From assembly GCA_028023455.1 (NCBI GenBank), contig JAQFVV010006845.1, positions 1 to 64,000 of the forward strand: DNA of 64,000 bases. The letters are read 5' to 3'. Shown in pieces: positions 14,293 to 26,605 of the stretch (position 1 is the first letter of the stretch; each line of letters opens with the position of its first letter). The DNA comes from Epiperipatus broadwayi. Its lineage: Eukaryota > Onychophora > Udeonychophora > Euonychophora > Peripatidae. The notes under the pieces are model-generated. The model saw only the letters and a program-made list of their open reading frames with translations. It had not been told where the DNA came from and ran no database searches. The translations under genes and the position numbers were made by a program.

Positions 14293-17200
14293 TACTTAAA
14301 TATCGTTATCACAAACAGGCAGGAAGCAATACTATATTTATATTTGGAGAAAATATTGAAAGTATGAAATACATCTTTAGTGTAGTTTTGATACAAAGCA
14401 CAGTTAACAAAATGATCAGCTCTGAAAGTACATTAAAGTTGTATTTAGTATTTTCAATGTTTCTCTGAATATTTGATATTAATATTGTATTTAACTTGTT
14501 ACATTTTGTAATGAAATTATCATAGTAATTGCTATAATTAAATATTTTTAGTAAACCAATTTCTTTTATACTTTTTTTTTCTAATTCGAATTTTATTATT
14601 AATTAATCTGATATTTCAGTTATTTAACAAATTTTTTAAAGTCTTAAACAAAAATAATAAAATAAATTATGCATTGTGTTATGAATAAACTTTTAACTTA
14701 TAAATATATGATTAGAATATTTTTACTCACTTTATTTTTTTTTTTTGTATGTTATTTCTTGATTGCCTTTGACATCTTAAGGTACGTGTTTTAATTTTTT
14801 TTTTTACTCTTAACATTTTTTTTAAAATAAATAATATGATAAAAAATCAGTTTACATTTGAAATTTATATATATAAACAAATTATTACAATTTGATTTAC
14901 AAATTTTAATTATTGTGTTTGTGTTTAAAGGAAATAGATATATTAATCTTTAAATAAGTTCAAAGTTTATATCTAATATTATAACGGCATAATAATTTCT
15001 ATTTTAATAAATGATTAATAATAATCATTAATATATTGATCTGACGAGTTTGTTGTCAAAATTGTGAGTGCAGAAAGTTTGTTGTATATGAAATTATAAT
15101 AATTTGATATTGTTAAATATTGAATTAATAATGAAGATAGGTGTAAGAGATTTTTGCATCCCAGGCATGTGAAATCATGACAATCATTTGCCTTTTCTTG
15201 TCGTCTTTATTTACATGTTTCAAAAATGGAGATTCTATTTATATTAAAAAATAAATTATATTAAAATTTTTTGGAGAATTTCTTTTGTTATTTTTCTAAA
15301 ATCTATTTAAAAATCATTTTAAATTTTGGTTTTAGCTATTACTGTTTTTTTTTAAAAAAAAGATATTAGAGCATAAACCAAGAATACAATTATATGTCAT
15401 TCTATCCGTAAATAAATTGTAGATATTCCACAAATGTATTTAGGCATTCATATAAAATATTAATGAATATATAAGCAAAATATAATACCATATCTTCTGT
15501 GCACTTTACAGATTTGAATAGAATATATTATTATTCTATAATTTCAAAAGTAATGCACTTTTGACATGAATGTTGATCAACCAACTTCTGAGTTCTGACA
15601 TACATAATGAATAATATATGTGTACATAATGTCAAGGTTGTGGATGAAGTGAAGTTGACATTTATGAATCAAAATGTAACAATATATATACACAATATGG
15701 AAAATTGTCCATTTGAGTAAGAACATAAATGTTGGATTCCTTTACAAGATTTGTTTTCTAAATTTTTAACTGTCAAATGCTACTCAGATGACTATGGCCA
15801 TTATTTAATTTTTTATATTGATATAGTGAAGTGGTTTTGTTTATATATATAAATTTCCCAGCAGTTAATACTACATCAAGATTAATACTCCAACACTGAT
15901 CTATGAAGTAAATGAAATACTCTCAATCCAAAGCACAAGATATGATTAGACCCATCTTTTCTTTTTATCTCAATTTATATAGTGTAATGGTTAGAAAATA
16001 TAGTTTATGGTTAGCATAAGATTGTTTATATTTCATTTAATGGAATTATTTACAAATAACAAGAAAGTACCTGCATATGGACATAGGATTCAGTTGTAAC
16101 TTCAACTCTTGAAAAAAAAAAGAAAAAAAAAACATTTGATATGCATTATTAAACATAGGGATGAATTTGACTAACTAGAGAGGAGGTGCAGAAATTAATC
16201 TGTGGTGCGAAAACATGGTAAAGTCAACATGTTTAAATTAGTTAAACAAACTGGAGACTGACTTAAATATAGCCTCATTACATTAATACATATATATATA
16301 TATAACTCCAATAAATCTTTAACAATAGATTTTTATAGCAATGCAAGGATCATATATCAACAGGCATAATTATAAAACAAAGGGGTAAGATTCAGTGTGG
16401 TACTCAGTGATTATATAAATATTTAAATGGGTGCCTCTAAAATATAGTAGAATCTTCAGCATGACACCAGTTTGATTAATGGACAGCTACTTCACCTCTA
16501 ATTGATTATTAGAGATAGAAACCCGTTCACCTAAGCATGATTCGGGTTCAGGAACGAAGTGTTTTGTAATAGCTTAGTATCCATTTCTCCTTGCTGCCCT
16601 TTTAACAGAATTCACTATTCCAGGAAACTGACATATCCAGTATTCATGAGCTGGCTGGATGAAGTAATTTGGACAAAGCAATGAAAAAATGTAGAGACAC
16701 GATACAATTACAAAGTAACACAGTATTAAGAATGCGGTCAAACGACCATAAATATTAAAGCCTCATTAACATTAATATATATATGATCCCGTAAGTTACT
16801 ATGCTAGAAAATCCATTATACAATAATAAAACCCTCTTTTTTAGGATCATTAAATTAAGTTATATGCAGGTATTATACCAGCATTTATTTTTATCCTGAT
16901 TAATCAATAATTATCATTATTTAACTAATTTATACACATAAATTTGATCAATATTGAATAGATAATTATATGAAGAAGATCGCACTGTACCCCTCTATTA
17001 CAAAGTATAAAAATAATAGATGCTTATATATACCATGTCCCCCAATATGTATTTATTTAATAAGCATTTGGTTTGATTAAGTATACATATGAAATTAAAT
17101 AGATGCATATATATACGATATGAACGTCTTTCTTAATGTAATTATAAAATGAATATAGAGTTTAGTTAAACTAAATAGCAATGTATTCTTTTCTCTCTCT

Positions 17201-18271
17201 TTTAAAAACATTTAATAAAAAAAAAAAAACTTTGGGAGAAGGTGAATGAAAATCTTTTGAAAAATCAAAATGACTTTTACAAATTATTTAGAAATGATTT
17301 CCGTTTTTATATAGCAGGTTAGAGAAAAATAAAAATAAAAGTTTTAACTTATTTAAACTATCTTTCACTTTCTCCTCTCTCTCTATATATATATTCCACA
17401 TTACCAATAAAATAATAAATAAATAAATAATCTTGTTGATTTTATATGTTTGCTAATGATGTGTCTGTCAATATATATATAACAAGAAAGGAAACAGAAT
17501 TAGTTATTCATTAGAATAAGTATGTTAACCTTTTAAATATATGTAAGGTTTTTAAAATTAGTTAATACATATTAAGCATAACAATAATAAAAAATGACAA
17601 AGATAGAAGTTATCTGTAATTCAGATCCGCATATATATATATATGTGGATTATGCTTTATAAAAATGGCAAATTAAGAGTCCATTTTTAGAGGCCTCATA
17701 ATGCAGTCCTTCTTTCTTGACAGCTGTTATGGCCTACATCATGGACATCTGTGCTTATGTTTCCATTTAGATAGTCTTTCTTTCTGGTAACTAAAGTAGG
17801 CAGTTATCAGGCATGATTCTTTGGTCTTCTGCTGGGCTTCATCTCTAGGACTCCCTCCGAGAAAGGACAGGAGGGAGAAGGAAAACTTCTCTACTCAAAC
17901 ATGACTTGTACAGATATTTAAGAATCAGTCCAGACTTTAGAACAAGAAGATGATGATTCCAGAACAAAGAAAAATTTTGGTATTTATATCCTTTAATTCT
18001 TTTTTAACATTAATTAATTAATTGAAGTCTACCAGTGCTTCCATTGTTTACAAGCTCTTAAAAGTATCATATGATTTTACACTTGTTAAACGAACAATTA
18101 TATATTACCTCATTTTTCTTAATGGATCTTATGTTAAATTTTTACTTATTTATTTTGTGCATTAGCTAATTTCTTTATCTGAAGATGCAATACTTTTTAT
18201 ATTTGCTGATAAAATAATTTATTTTACTTTAAACTTTTTTGTAATGAATAATTTATTTTGACAATTGATCA
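14293..18271. other. AT-rich stretch with two GC-richer patches
   Basis: Mostly featureless. The patches at about 16440-16760 and 17690-17960 are clearly less AT-rich. The second has a short GAGAAAGGACAGGAGGGAG purine run. Neither translates into anything I recognise in six frames. They may be decayed transposon or old exon fragments. A TA palindrome lies at about 17627-17651. Confidence 0.45.
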
Positions 18272-18601
18272 TAATACTTATAATATGCTTAAACATATAT
18301 AGATGAAGCTAATAAAAGTTTTCACAAATAACAATGTTTAGCTTAGCACTTTCAGACTGTGTTTACTCCATATTCATAGCCATTATTATGTGTAAACATA
18401 ATGAATGCAAACGCCTACTTTACAATATCAAAAAAATTGACAGGATATTGATTTGCATAAATTTGTATTCATTACATTTACACATATTAATGGCTATGAA
18501 TATGAAGTAAATACACTCTGAAAGTACTAAGGTAGACATTGTTATTTGTGAAAATTTTTATTGACTTCACCTATATATGTTTAAGCATATTATAAGTATT
18601 T
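18272..18601. mobile_element. Foldback/MITE-like element with about 140-bp arms
   Basis: The left arm (18272-18412) is the reverse complement of the right arm (18462-18601) over nearly its full length, with about 50 bp between. Ends read AATACTTATAATATGC on both strands. The arms share a block (GCTATGA(A/G)TATG, then GAAAG(T/C)GCTAAGC) with the 3' tail of the Penelope fragment at 51.48-51.54 kb, so the element may derive from a Penelope-like terminal region. No transposase is encoded and no clear target duplication is visible. Confidence 0.8.
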
Positions 18602-21090
18602 AAACTTTTTTCTATAATTTCTAAATTATATACACTTAAATATCCTTTATAATTTACAATTTAGTTTAATATTATATATATATATCATTAATAATTTATT
18701 TTAATATCCATTCACTCTTGTTGGCTTTATGGTTTGTAGTTAAATAAACAGTGAATTGTGAAGCACACACACATATATATATATACATATGACTATATAT
18801 AAGTACAACTTCAATAAAGAGACTAATCTTAAGTACTTTAGAGAGAAAGCATGAAGATTTTAAAACAATTGTATTACTTTATTAAAAACTATCTTTTCTT
18901 TAAAAAAAATTATCTTGTGCTTTGAATTGAAAGTATTTATTTCGTTTACTTGACAGACTAGTTTTGGAATATAATCTTGATATATTATAAATACCCTAGC
19001 AAATTAAGCATTAAAAAACATAATTTTTAAATTCATTTAAGTGTATTATTTGTTATAAATATAGTAGCACCAAGGTTTCAGTTGAAATTCATCAGGAATT
19101 AGTTATAAAGATGTTGATATGAAAAAAATAGACTAAAAATCATCAGACATCTGGCTTAAGTTTAATACAAAAATTAGAATTCTATTTAAAAGTGGGATAA
19201 TGATACATGATTAACTCAATGGTGTTTTTTTTACTGATCCTCTTACTTTATAAAGTGTTTCCATATGCATGAAATTATTGTTACTCACTACAGTTATTAA
19301 TGCAATTTGGTCTTTTAATATCCCTAATTCTGAATAATTAGTATTGACAATGGCAGTATCCAAAACATTTAGAATATATATTGATGATGATGATCATTTT
19401 GTACTGATATGACAATTGTTGGTGTCTTTGTTAGAAGCCTTATTAAATTCCATAAAAGATTTAATAGATCCTGTGATCATCACAGGATATCAAATTGTTG
19501 GATTTTGGTAAAATTTTGGCAGTATTATAACTAAAAATTGTATTAATATCATTTTTCTTTATATTGGCAACCCATTTTCTAAGTTTTCTTTTAATATACG
19601 AAATGAAAGACTTAATTAAAGAGAACACTTTCTTTTTTAAATTATTATTTGGAATAAAGTGCATACATTTGTTTACAATTTTAACAATATTCATTTGAAA
19701 ATTATTCAGTGTTTTTTTTTTTTCATTTGGTTTATGTTTTAAATATTAGTTGTGACAGGTTTGGTTAATGTTTAACAGTAAGAGCCAATTTTGTGTATGC
19801 ATTAATTGACTTGCACTTCTATGCATTTTTTTTTATATAAATATAGTATATTGTAGATAAATAATATTTAACTTTTTTTAATAATGTATCAATATACTAT
19901 AAAAAAAAAAATTACTTACTTCAATTAAAATTCTAAATCTGTTTTGTAAATAAAAACAGCAGATTGTTTATTTTTTCCGAGTATTTTTTCTAAATTTGTG
20001 ACATCAATTTGTTTTTTGTTTTTGTATTTTTTAAAATCAATTTCATGTAAAAATAATTATAAAAAATAAAACTGCAAGGGTTATAAAAGATGAATAATTA
20101 TTAAATCAACAATATAAAATATGGTATAGCTCTGGATTAGTCAAATAATTACTGCATACTTACAGTTTTTTTTATTTTTAGTTTCATTGAATTCAAATTT
20201 CTATTAAAAATTTTATCCTGAGTAGTAATAAAAATTATTTTTTAATTACAGTGTTATATTATAGATATTGTGTTTAATTTTTATTTTTATAATCATAGAC
20301 GCAATATGCAACATTTTATTCCATATACCAGGTGTAGCACATGCACTGTAGATTGGCCACGCCCGAATTATAACATAAATTTCACCAATATTAAAATATT
20401 ACCCAGCTGTAAGTCTATCAGAGAATAATTGCAGCAGATATTGCATTCTCAAAAAGATTTGTCTTATTAAGAAATGTAATGAAAGAGCAGAGATTTTATC
20501 TCTATGATAACTCTATAAAATACACTGATCAGAAATAAAAATTGTCAAATTAATCATTTCATTCCACACTTCCATTTTTTTAAAAACTTACAATTCTTGT
20601 ATTAAATAAATAACTATTAATCTCTAATACATATTTTGTTAGTATCTCAAATAATAGTTGCTGAGTCATATATATATATAATGGAAGTAAAATCCAGGCA
20701 ATGTATATAACAGGGTACTTGCAACAAGCAACAACTTATATAAATTAACCCAAAACATGTTTACATCTTTTATTTTTGGAAATATTTTTAACTTATGAAT
20801 ACATTTTAGTTTTCAACGTTTTGTGAAAAGTAAAGTTATTAAAATGCAGAAATCTGAAGTAAGTTTTATGACTAAATGACTTGATTTATGGACATTGGAA
20901 TACATATATTCAGAGGTAATCTATTTTAGATCATCTCTTAAACTTACCATTTAGCACAACAATTTTAAGCAAACAATATATACCATAAAATCAAATATAT
21001 AAATATTAAAATACATATAAAATTAATTAATGTATATACAATACAGTCTGATTATCATGAGAACAAAAAATAAAATTTTTAAAGCATTAG
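18602..21090. other. AT-rich stretch, nothing recognised
   Basis: The 77-codon frame at 19461-19694 (-) is rich in K, N and I and matches no family. Long poly-T tracts are common. No repeats stood out. Confidence 0.5.
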
Positions 21091-24000
21091 TTGCTATTAA
21101 CTGAAAGGAGACCCTTTGATTCCTCTTGGGGGCCTTAAAGGAACCGAGCAGGGCAAATTCCTAATGTCCACTCCATACATTCTTGTCATTGCAGCTATTA
21201 TTATATGTGATTATTCATATAGTATACGAACATGGATGGGCTGCTCACCAACACGCATTAGCCAGCGTGGTGAGTTTATTGGCTTTTTACCTCTGAGTTT
21301 AAGATCAAGAAACACCATGGTCTTTCTTCTCAGTGCCTGATAAGACAGAATGAATGTTTGTGTAAATGGTAAATATTTTTCCAGTACATATATACAATTA
21401 TGACAGACAAAAATAAAGCATGGCCCTTATTCCTAGGAGGCTGTAAAGTCACCAGCCAAGGCAGCGGTTGGTGGACGAAGATGGAGGGTGCTAAGAATCC
21501 CCTGATTGCGGACCCAGGCTGCCATTTGATGATGACTTTTTATTTAGGTACTTACAACTGCAGATCACTTTCAAGTGAAGGAAGATTACAAGAATTAGAA
21601 GAAGAACTTTCTTATATTAAATGGGACATTATTGGACTTTGTGAAGTTAGAAGAAAAGGTGAAGAGACAATTGATTTAAAAAGTGGACATATACTCTATT
21701 ATAAAGGCACAAATATTGAAAATACAAGTGGAGTAGGATTCATTATAAATAAAAAGTGGAAGAACAATATTGTGAAGATTGATGGTGTATCGGACAGAGT
21801 GGCAAGATTAGTTATACAACTTAATAGCAGATACCAAATGCAGATAATTTAGGTTTATGCCCCAACAAGTTCTCATAGTGATGAAGTAGTAGAAGATTTT
21901 TATATGGATGTACAAAAGACTTTTGATCAGAATAAACAACATTTTAAAATTGTTATGGGAGACTTTAATGCTAGAATTGGTAAACAAATGAAAGATGAAA
22001 GTGCTGTAGGTAATTTTGGTTATGGTAATAGAAATGAGAGAGGACATAGTCTTGTGGAGTTTGCACAAAAAGAAAAACTTTATATTATGAATTCTTTTTT
22101 TGAGAAAAATGTTAAAAGGAAATGGACATGGAAGCATCCAAATGAAGGTACAGCAAAATTGGATTATATTTTTACTAACAGGAAATACATATTTCAAGAT
22201 TGTAATGTTCTTAATAAATTTAACACAGGAAGTGATCATCGATTAGTAAGGTGTAAGATATGTGTTAATGTAGAACTAGAGAGACAAAAATTATTAAGAA
22301 AAACAATATTTACAGTTGATATTCCTAATCTTCAGAAACATTCAAATAAATTTAAATTAGAACTTAAAAATCGGTTTCAAGTATTAGTAGATATTGAACA
22401 GGATTCAGATTTGAATGAAATTAATATGAAAATAACTGATACACTTTTAAAAACTGCAACAAAGATAGCTGGTAGAAAAAAATCAGCAATTGACCAATAA
22501 AATTTCTACTGAGACTAGAGAATTTATGAAGAAAAGAAGGAATATGAAGATATACAAAAATGATGCATTAAAAAGAATTGAATATCTCGAATTTTGTAAA
22601 ATGGTGCGGAAAAGAATTGAAAATGATATAAGAAAGTATAACTGTGAACTAGCAAGGAAAGCTGTAGAAGAAAATAAAAGTCTTAAGAATGTAAAAGAAC
22701 ATTTTGGTATTGATAGGAAATTTATATCTGCAATAAGAAAAAAAGATGGAATTATTACTAAAAAAACAGATGACATTATGAAATTGGTAGAAGATTTTTA
22801 TCAAGAATTATATAGTAATAAAGAACAAGTACCTCCTATATCTATTACATCTTCCAAATTGCCCAGAATTTTAAATGAAGAAGTGAGACATGCAATTAAA
22901 TGTATGAAGAAAGGAAAGGCTCCAGGTAATGATGGAATTGTAATTGATATACTAAAAGAAGCAGGTGAAGAAATAGAAATTTTTTTAAGCAAAGTTATAT
23001 ACCAAATGTCTAAATGATAAAAATATACCAGATGATTGGAAGAATGCAGTAATAATATTAATTTTTAAAAAAGGTGATAAAGAAGATATTAGAAATTACA
23101 GACCTATCAGCCTTTTATCAGTTTTATAAAAAAAATTTACCAAGATAATTACAACTCGTCTACAGAGAACATTGGATTTCCACCAACCAAGAGAACAAGC
23201 TGGATTTAAAAGTGGTTTTAGTACAATAGATCATATCCAGGTGTTGAGAGAAGTTATAGAAAGAACAAATGAATATGAGTTGTCATTATGTTTCGGATTT
23301 GTAGATTATGAAAAGGCATTTGATTCTATAAACATTTTTTCAGTGATTAAAGCATTGGATCATCAAGGTTTAGATCCAGGATATTGTCATATTTTAAAGA
23401 ATATTTATAAAAATGCAACAGCAACAATTAGATTACATAATGAGACTGGGAAAGTCAACATTGAGAAAGGTGTAAGACAAGGTGACTCCATATCTCCAAA
23501 AATTTTACAGCAGTGCTGCAAGAAGTATTTTGTGGATTAAAATGGGAAACTAAAGGAGTAAAAGTAAATGGAGATTATTTAAGTCATTTAGATTTCACAG
23601 ATGATGTAGTTGTTTTTGCAAATAATGCTTCAGAGCTGCAGGATATGTTGCAGGAATTATCAGATGAAAATAGGAAAGTAGGACTAAAGATAAATGTTAA
23701 AAAGACTAAAGTAATGTTTAATCGATTTGCTCAAAATATGAAAATAAAGATTGATTATGATGAATTAGAAGAAGTTAACAGTTACAAATACCTTGGTCAG
23801 ATTATTAATACAGATGGAAACATAATGGAGGAAATTAATCATAGAATTAAACTTGGTTGGAGTGCTTTTGGTAGAAATAACTTGATACTAAAAGGAAATA
23901 TGCCTATGTGTTTGAAAAGGAAGGTTTTTAACAAATGTGTTTTACCAGTTCTTACTTATGGATCTGAGACTTGGACACTTAATAGAAGAGCAATACAGAG

Positions 24001-24373
24001 ACTTCAGACAACTCAAAGAAGTATGGAGAGATGTATGTTGGGAGTAACAAGAAGAGATCGAAAACGCAATGTATGGGTAAGAGAACAAACAGGTGTTACT
24101 GACCTCATTGAAAAAATTAAAAGATTGAAGTGGAGTTGGGCTGGACATATTGCTAGAAGAGATGATAATAGATGGACAATTGAAATTTTAAACTGGATTC
24201 CAAGAGATTGTAAAAGACCCAGAAAGAGACCACATGTGAGATGGATGGATGAAATAAAAAAGTGTGTAGGGGTGATGTGGAGAAGAGAAGCTAAAGATCG
24301 CAGAAGATGGATTAAACTTGGAGAGACCTTCATCCTGCCATGGATTGATAATGGTTGATAATGATGATGATGA
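21091..24373 (+). mobile_element. Near full-length RTE-type non-LTR retrotransposon
   Basis: The 5' edge is set by homology with the second copy (31061-32402, minus): both begin TTGCTATTAACTGAAAG. About 310 bp of 5' leader precedes one long, broken reading frame with an apurinic-type endonuclease followed by a reverse transcriptase. There is no RNase H. The 3' end is a short TGATAA/TGA microsatellite directly after the frame, which is typical of the RTE group. I see no convincing target-site duplication. The element is dead as it stands (see the pseudogene entry). Confidence 0.85.
21400..24358 (+). pseudogene. LINE endonuclease-reverse transcriptase, broken
   Basis: This encodes the retrotransposition enzyme that nicks target DNA and copies the element RNA there. 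Start at ATG 21400 is the first in frame before the endonuclease. Endonuclease: TYN (N at 21556), CEVR (E at 21643), GDFNARIG (D at 21961), SDHR (H at 22237), so the catalytic set is present. Reverse transcriptase: PGNDG near 22922, motif A FVDYEKAFDS (D at 23304), motif B VRQGDSISP near 23475, motif C at 23594-23605 reading FTDD where FADD is usual, then YKYLGQIIN. The C-terminal region has GHIARR..NRW and PRKRPHVRW. Breaks: TAG at 21850, a frameshift near 22490-22500, a frameshift near 23000-23017, TAA at 23127, and a one-base loss near 23506. Predicted proteins named craniofacial development protein 2-like usually come from this EN family. Confidence 0.88.
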
Positions 24374-26605
24374 CTCTAGTAAAAATCTTTATTTTTGTGC
24401 TACTAACACTATTTTTTAGCTTACAGTAAAAACTAAAATCAAACTTTTCAAGCATAAAAAACTTACACTAATAAAAATCATTTAAGAACACTACTTAGTT
24501 TTAATCTTAAAAATAAAATATAAGCTTTGCAAAAAAACAGTAATTTAAATAAGTATTTATTTCAGCTTTCAAACTAAACAATGTATGTAAGAAAAAAATG
24601 TAGTCTCTATCAACTTTGTTTATTTAAAACAAATTTCATTAACCTGTTTAGCTGCAAACTCTACCATTCAATTTTGAATGGGTTTTAGTGAGACTTTGGA
24701 TTATATACTTCTATATTAGAAAATTTTATGTCTATAGTTAAACCTTTTTTAAAATCATATATTGATAATTTTAACATCAATTCTTATTAATGTAAGCTTT
24801 CAAATGATAGGTCTTTTAAAAATTAATATCTGACCTTTATAAAATATAAAAATAAATTTTTAAATGGAGTTCTTATATATAACAATGGTGCATTGCTGGA
24901 TATAATTTACCTGCTTAAAAACAATAAAATGAACTATTAAATATTTGAATTTCATTTTTTCAAATAAAATAAAAATTAAGAATTAATTATCATTAAAGAA
25001 AGAAATTATATCTTAAAAGTAAAGATTAAATTTATTGTTATTAAAATTTACCCAGTAAAAACAGTTTCTGCTTGCCATAACAAACTTGTTAAGAGTTGTT
25101 TTCCTAAAAATAAATGTTTTAAATTAAAATTTAATTGTAATGGTGTAATTTTTTTTTCATTTAAAATAAATATTTTAGAAGAATGTTGCATATATAACAT
25201 TAATATGATAACCAATAACTGAAAATTGTAGTTTTCATTTAGGAATGTAATTTTTATCTTATTTACCTTCTGGATAAATTGTCTAAAAGATCCATATAAT
25301 GCTGATATTTTCAGATTTTTTTTTCCAACTAATAATTTTAAAATTGTAACTGTGATAAAATAAAACTGTAATGAAAGGATCTAAATAGGCTTAAACAGTG
25401 CAAAAAAGATATAATGTATCCCAATTAAAACCATTAAATCATGTTATTTGAAATAATAAAAATCAATTATCCAATTTAAAAACAATAAAATTACTAATGG
25501 TAGGCATTTTTTATTTGGCACTGATACATTTTCCACTATTACTTTTTCTAAAACGCAAATACATATAGACAAATAAAATATAAACTTATTTTTTACTTCT
25601 CTTGGATTATCAATAGCTACTGACATCTAAATACTATAGTTAAAATTAAAATCGTAGTCTATTATTTCTTACTGAGGAAATCACCAAAGTCTTTTTTAAA
25701 AAACATAATGTTTTAGTTAGAATTAAAAATATCACATTATTTATTTAGTGTAAGGTATTTTTTTAACAGCTTAACTATTAACAAAATATTATAGATGAAC
25801 TTGTATATATTTCAATCCAGAGATAGATTCACTGGTATCCTTACCTTCACTAACTCCTTCAATTTTCCACTGTATCCATTAATCCAGTATTATTAACAAT
25901 GTGATTTATATTTTGTGTTTTCTTACATATGTATATACCAGTGGATAATACATTCTATTTATAAAACAGATGAGAGCAATGATCATGTTGTCCTGAATAT
26001 GTTGATGAAATTCCAGAAATGTTTAGGAAGATCAAATCTAGTTGCATTTATTGGTAAATTTGGGGGAAAGACATTTATTTGGAACATCATACATTACTAA
26101 TTATGGATTGTTGGTTGATCATCCAAAAGTGGGATCTTGATTTGAGATAACTCTCAAATGGTTAAATTATGTCTTGAGATATTGGTAGATACAATTTGCT
26201 TACCTGCTTTTATACATTTTTTATGAAGGAACTTTCTTTTAATATCTGGCAGAAAATGTATCAAAGAAAAGAGAATGACTGCAAAAAATTAGACTTGATT
26301 TGTGCTAGTAATATTTATTTTGATAATACTTTATTGCGTATTAAGAATTTTAGTGTGGGATTTTTTGTTCCAATTAGGGGTTCACTATTCATTTTGTACT
26401 CAACATTTACAATATTTTAAAACTATTTAATTTATAAAATAGTAATTCAAAGTAAATCATAATAACAACAAAAAAAGAAATAATTAAAACTTATGGTGCT
26501 AAGAAGAATAAGTATACATAAAAAAATACAGCAAAAGACAAGAAGGCAAATGATGATTTTTGGAAAAAAATATATAAGACTTAGGCTTTTAGCTTATAGT
26601 TAATA
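24374..26605. other. AT-rich stretch, nothing recognised
   Basis: The short frames at 25444-25626 (-), 25915-26100 (+) and 26196-26420 (+) match no family. The 5' edge of the Penelope-like element that follows may lie in the last few hundred bases but cannot be fixed. Confidence 0.45.

Noticed and set aside
18340-18545. Hammerhead in the 18.3 kb foldback arms
   Set aside because: CTATGA does not fit the CTGANGA core and no stem II lies before GAAA.
21116-21340. 74-codon frame upstream of the LINE frame as a separate ORF1
   Set aside because: It lies in the 5' leader, resembles no ORF1 protein, and the matching part of the second copy does not keep it open.
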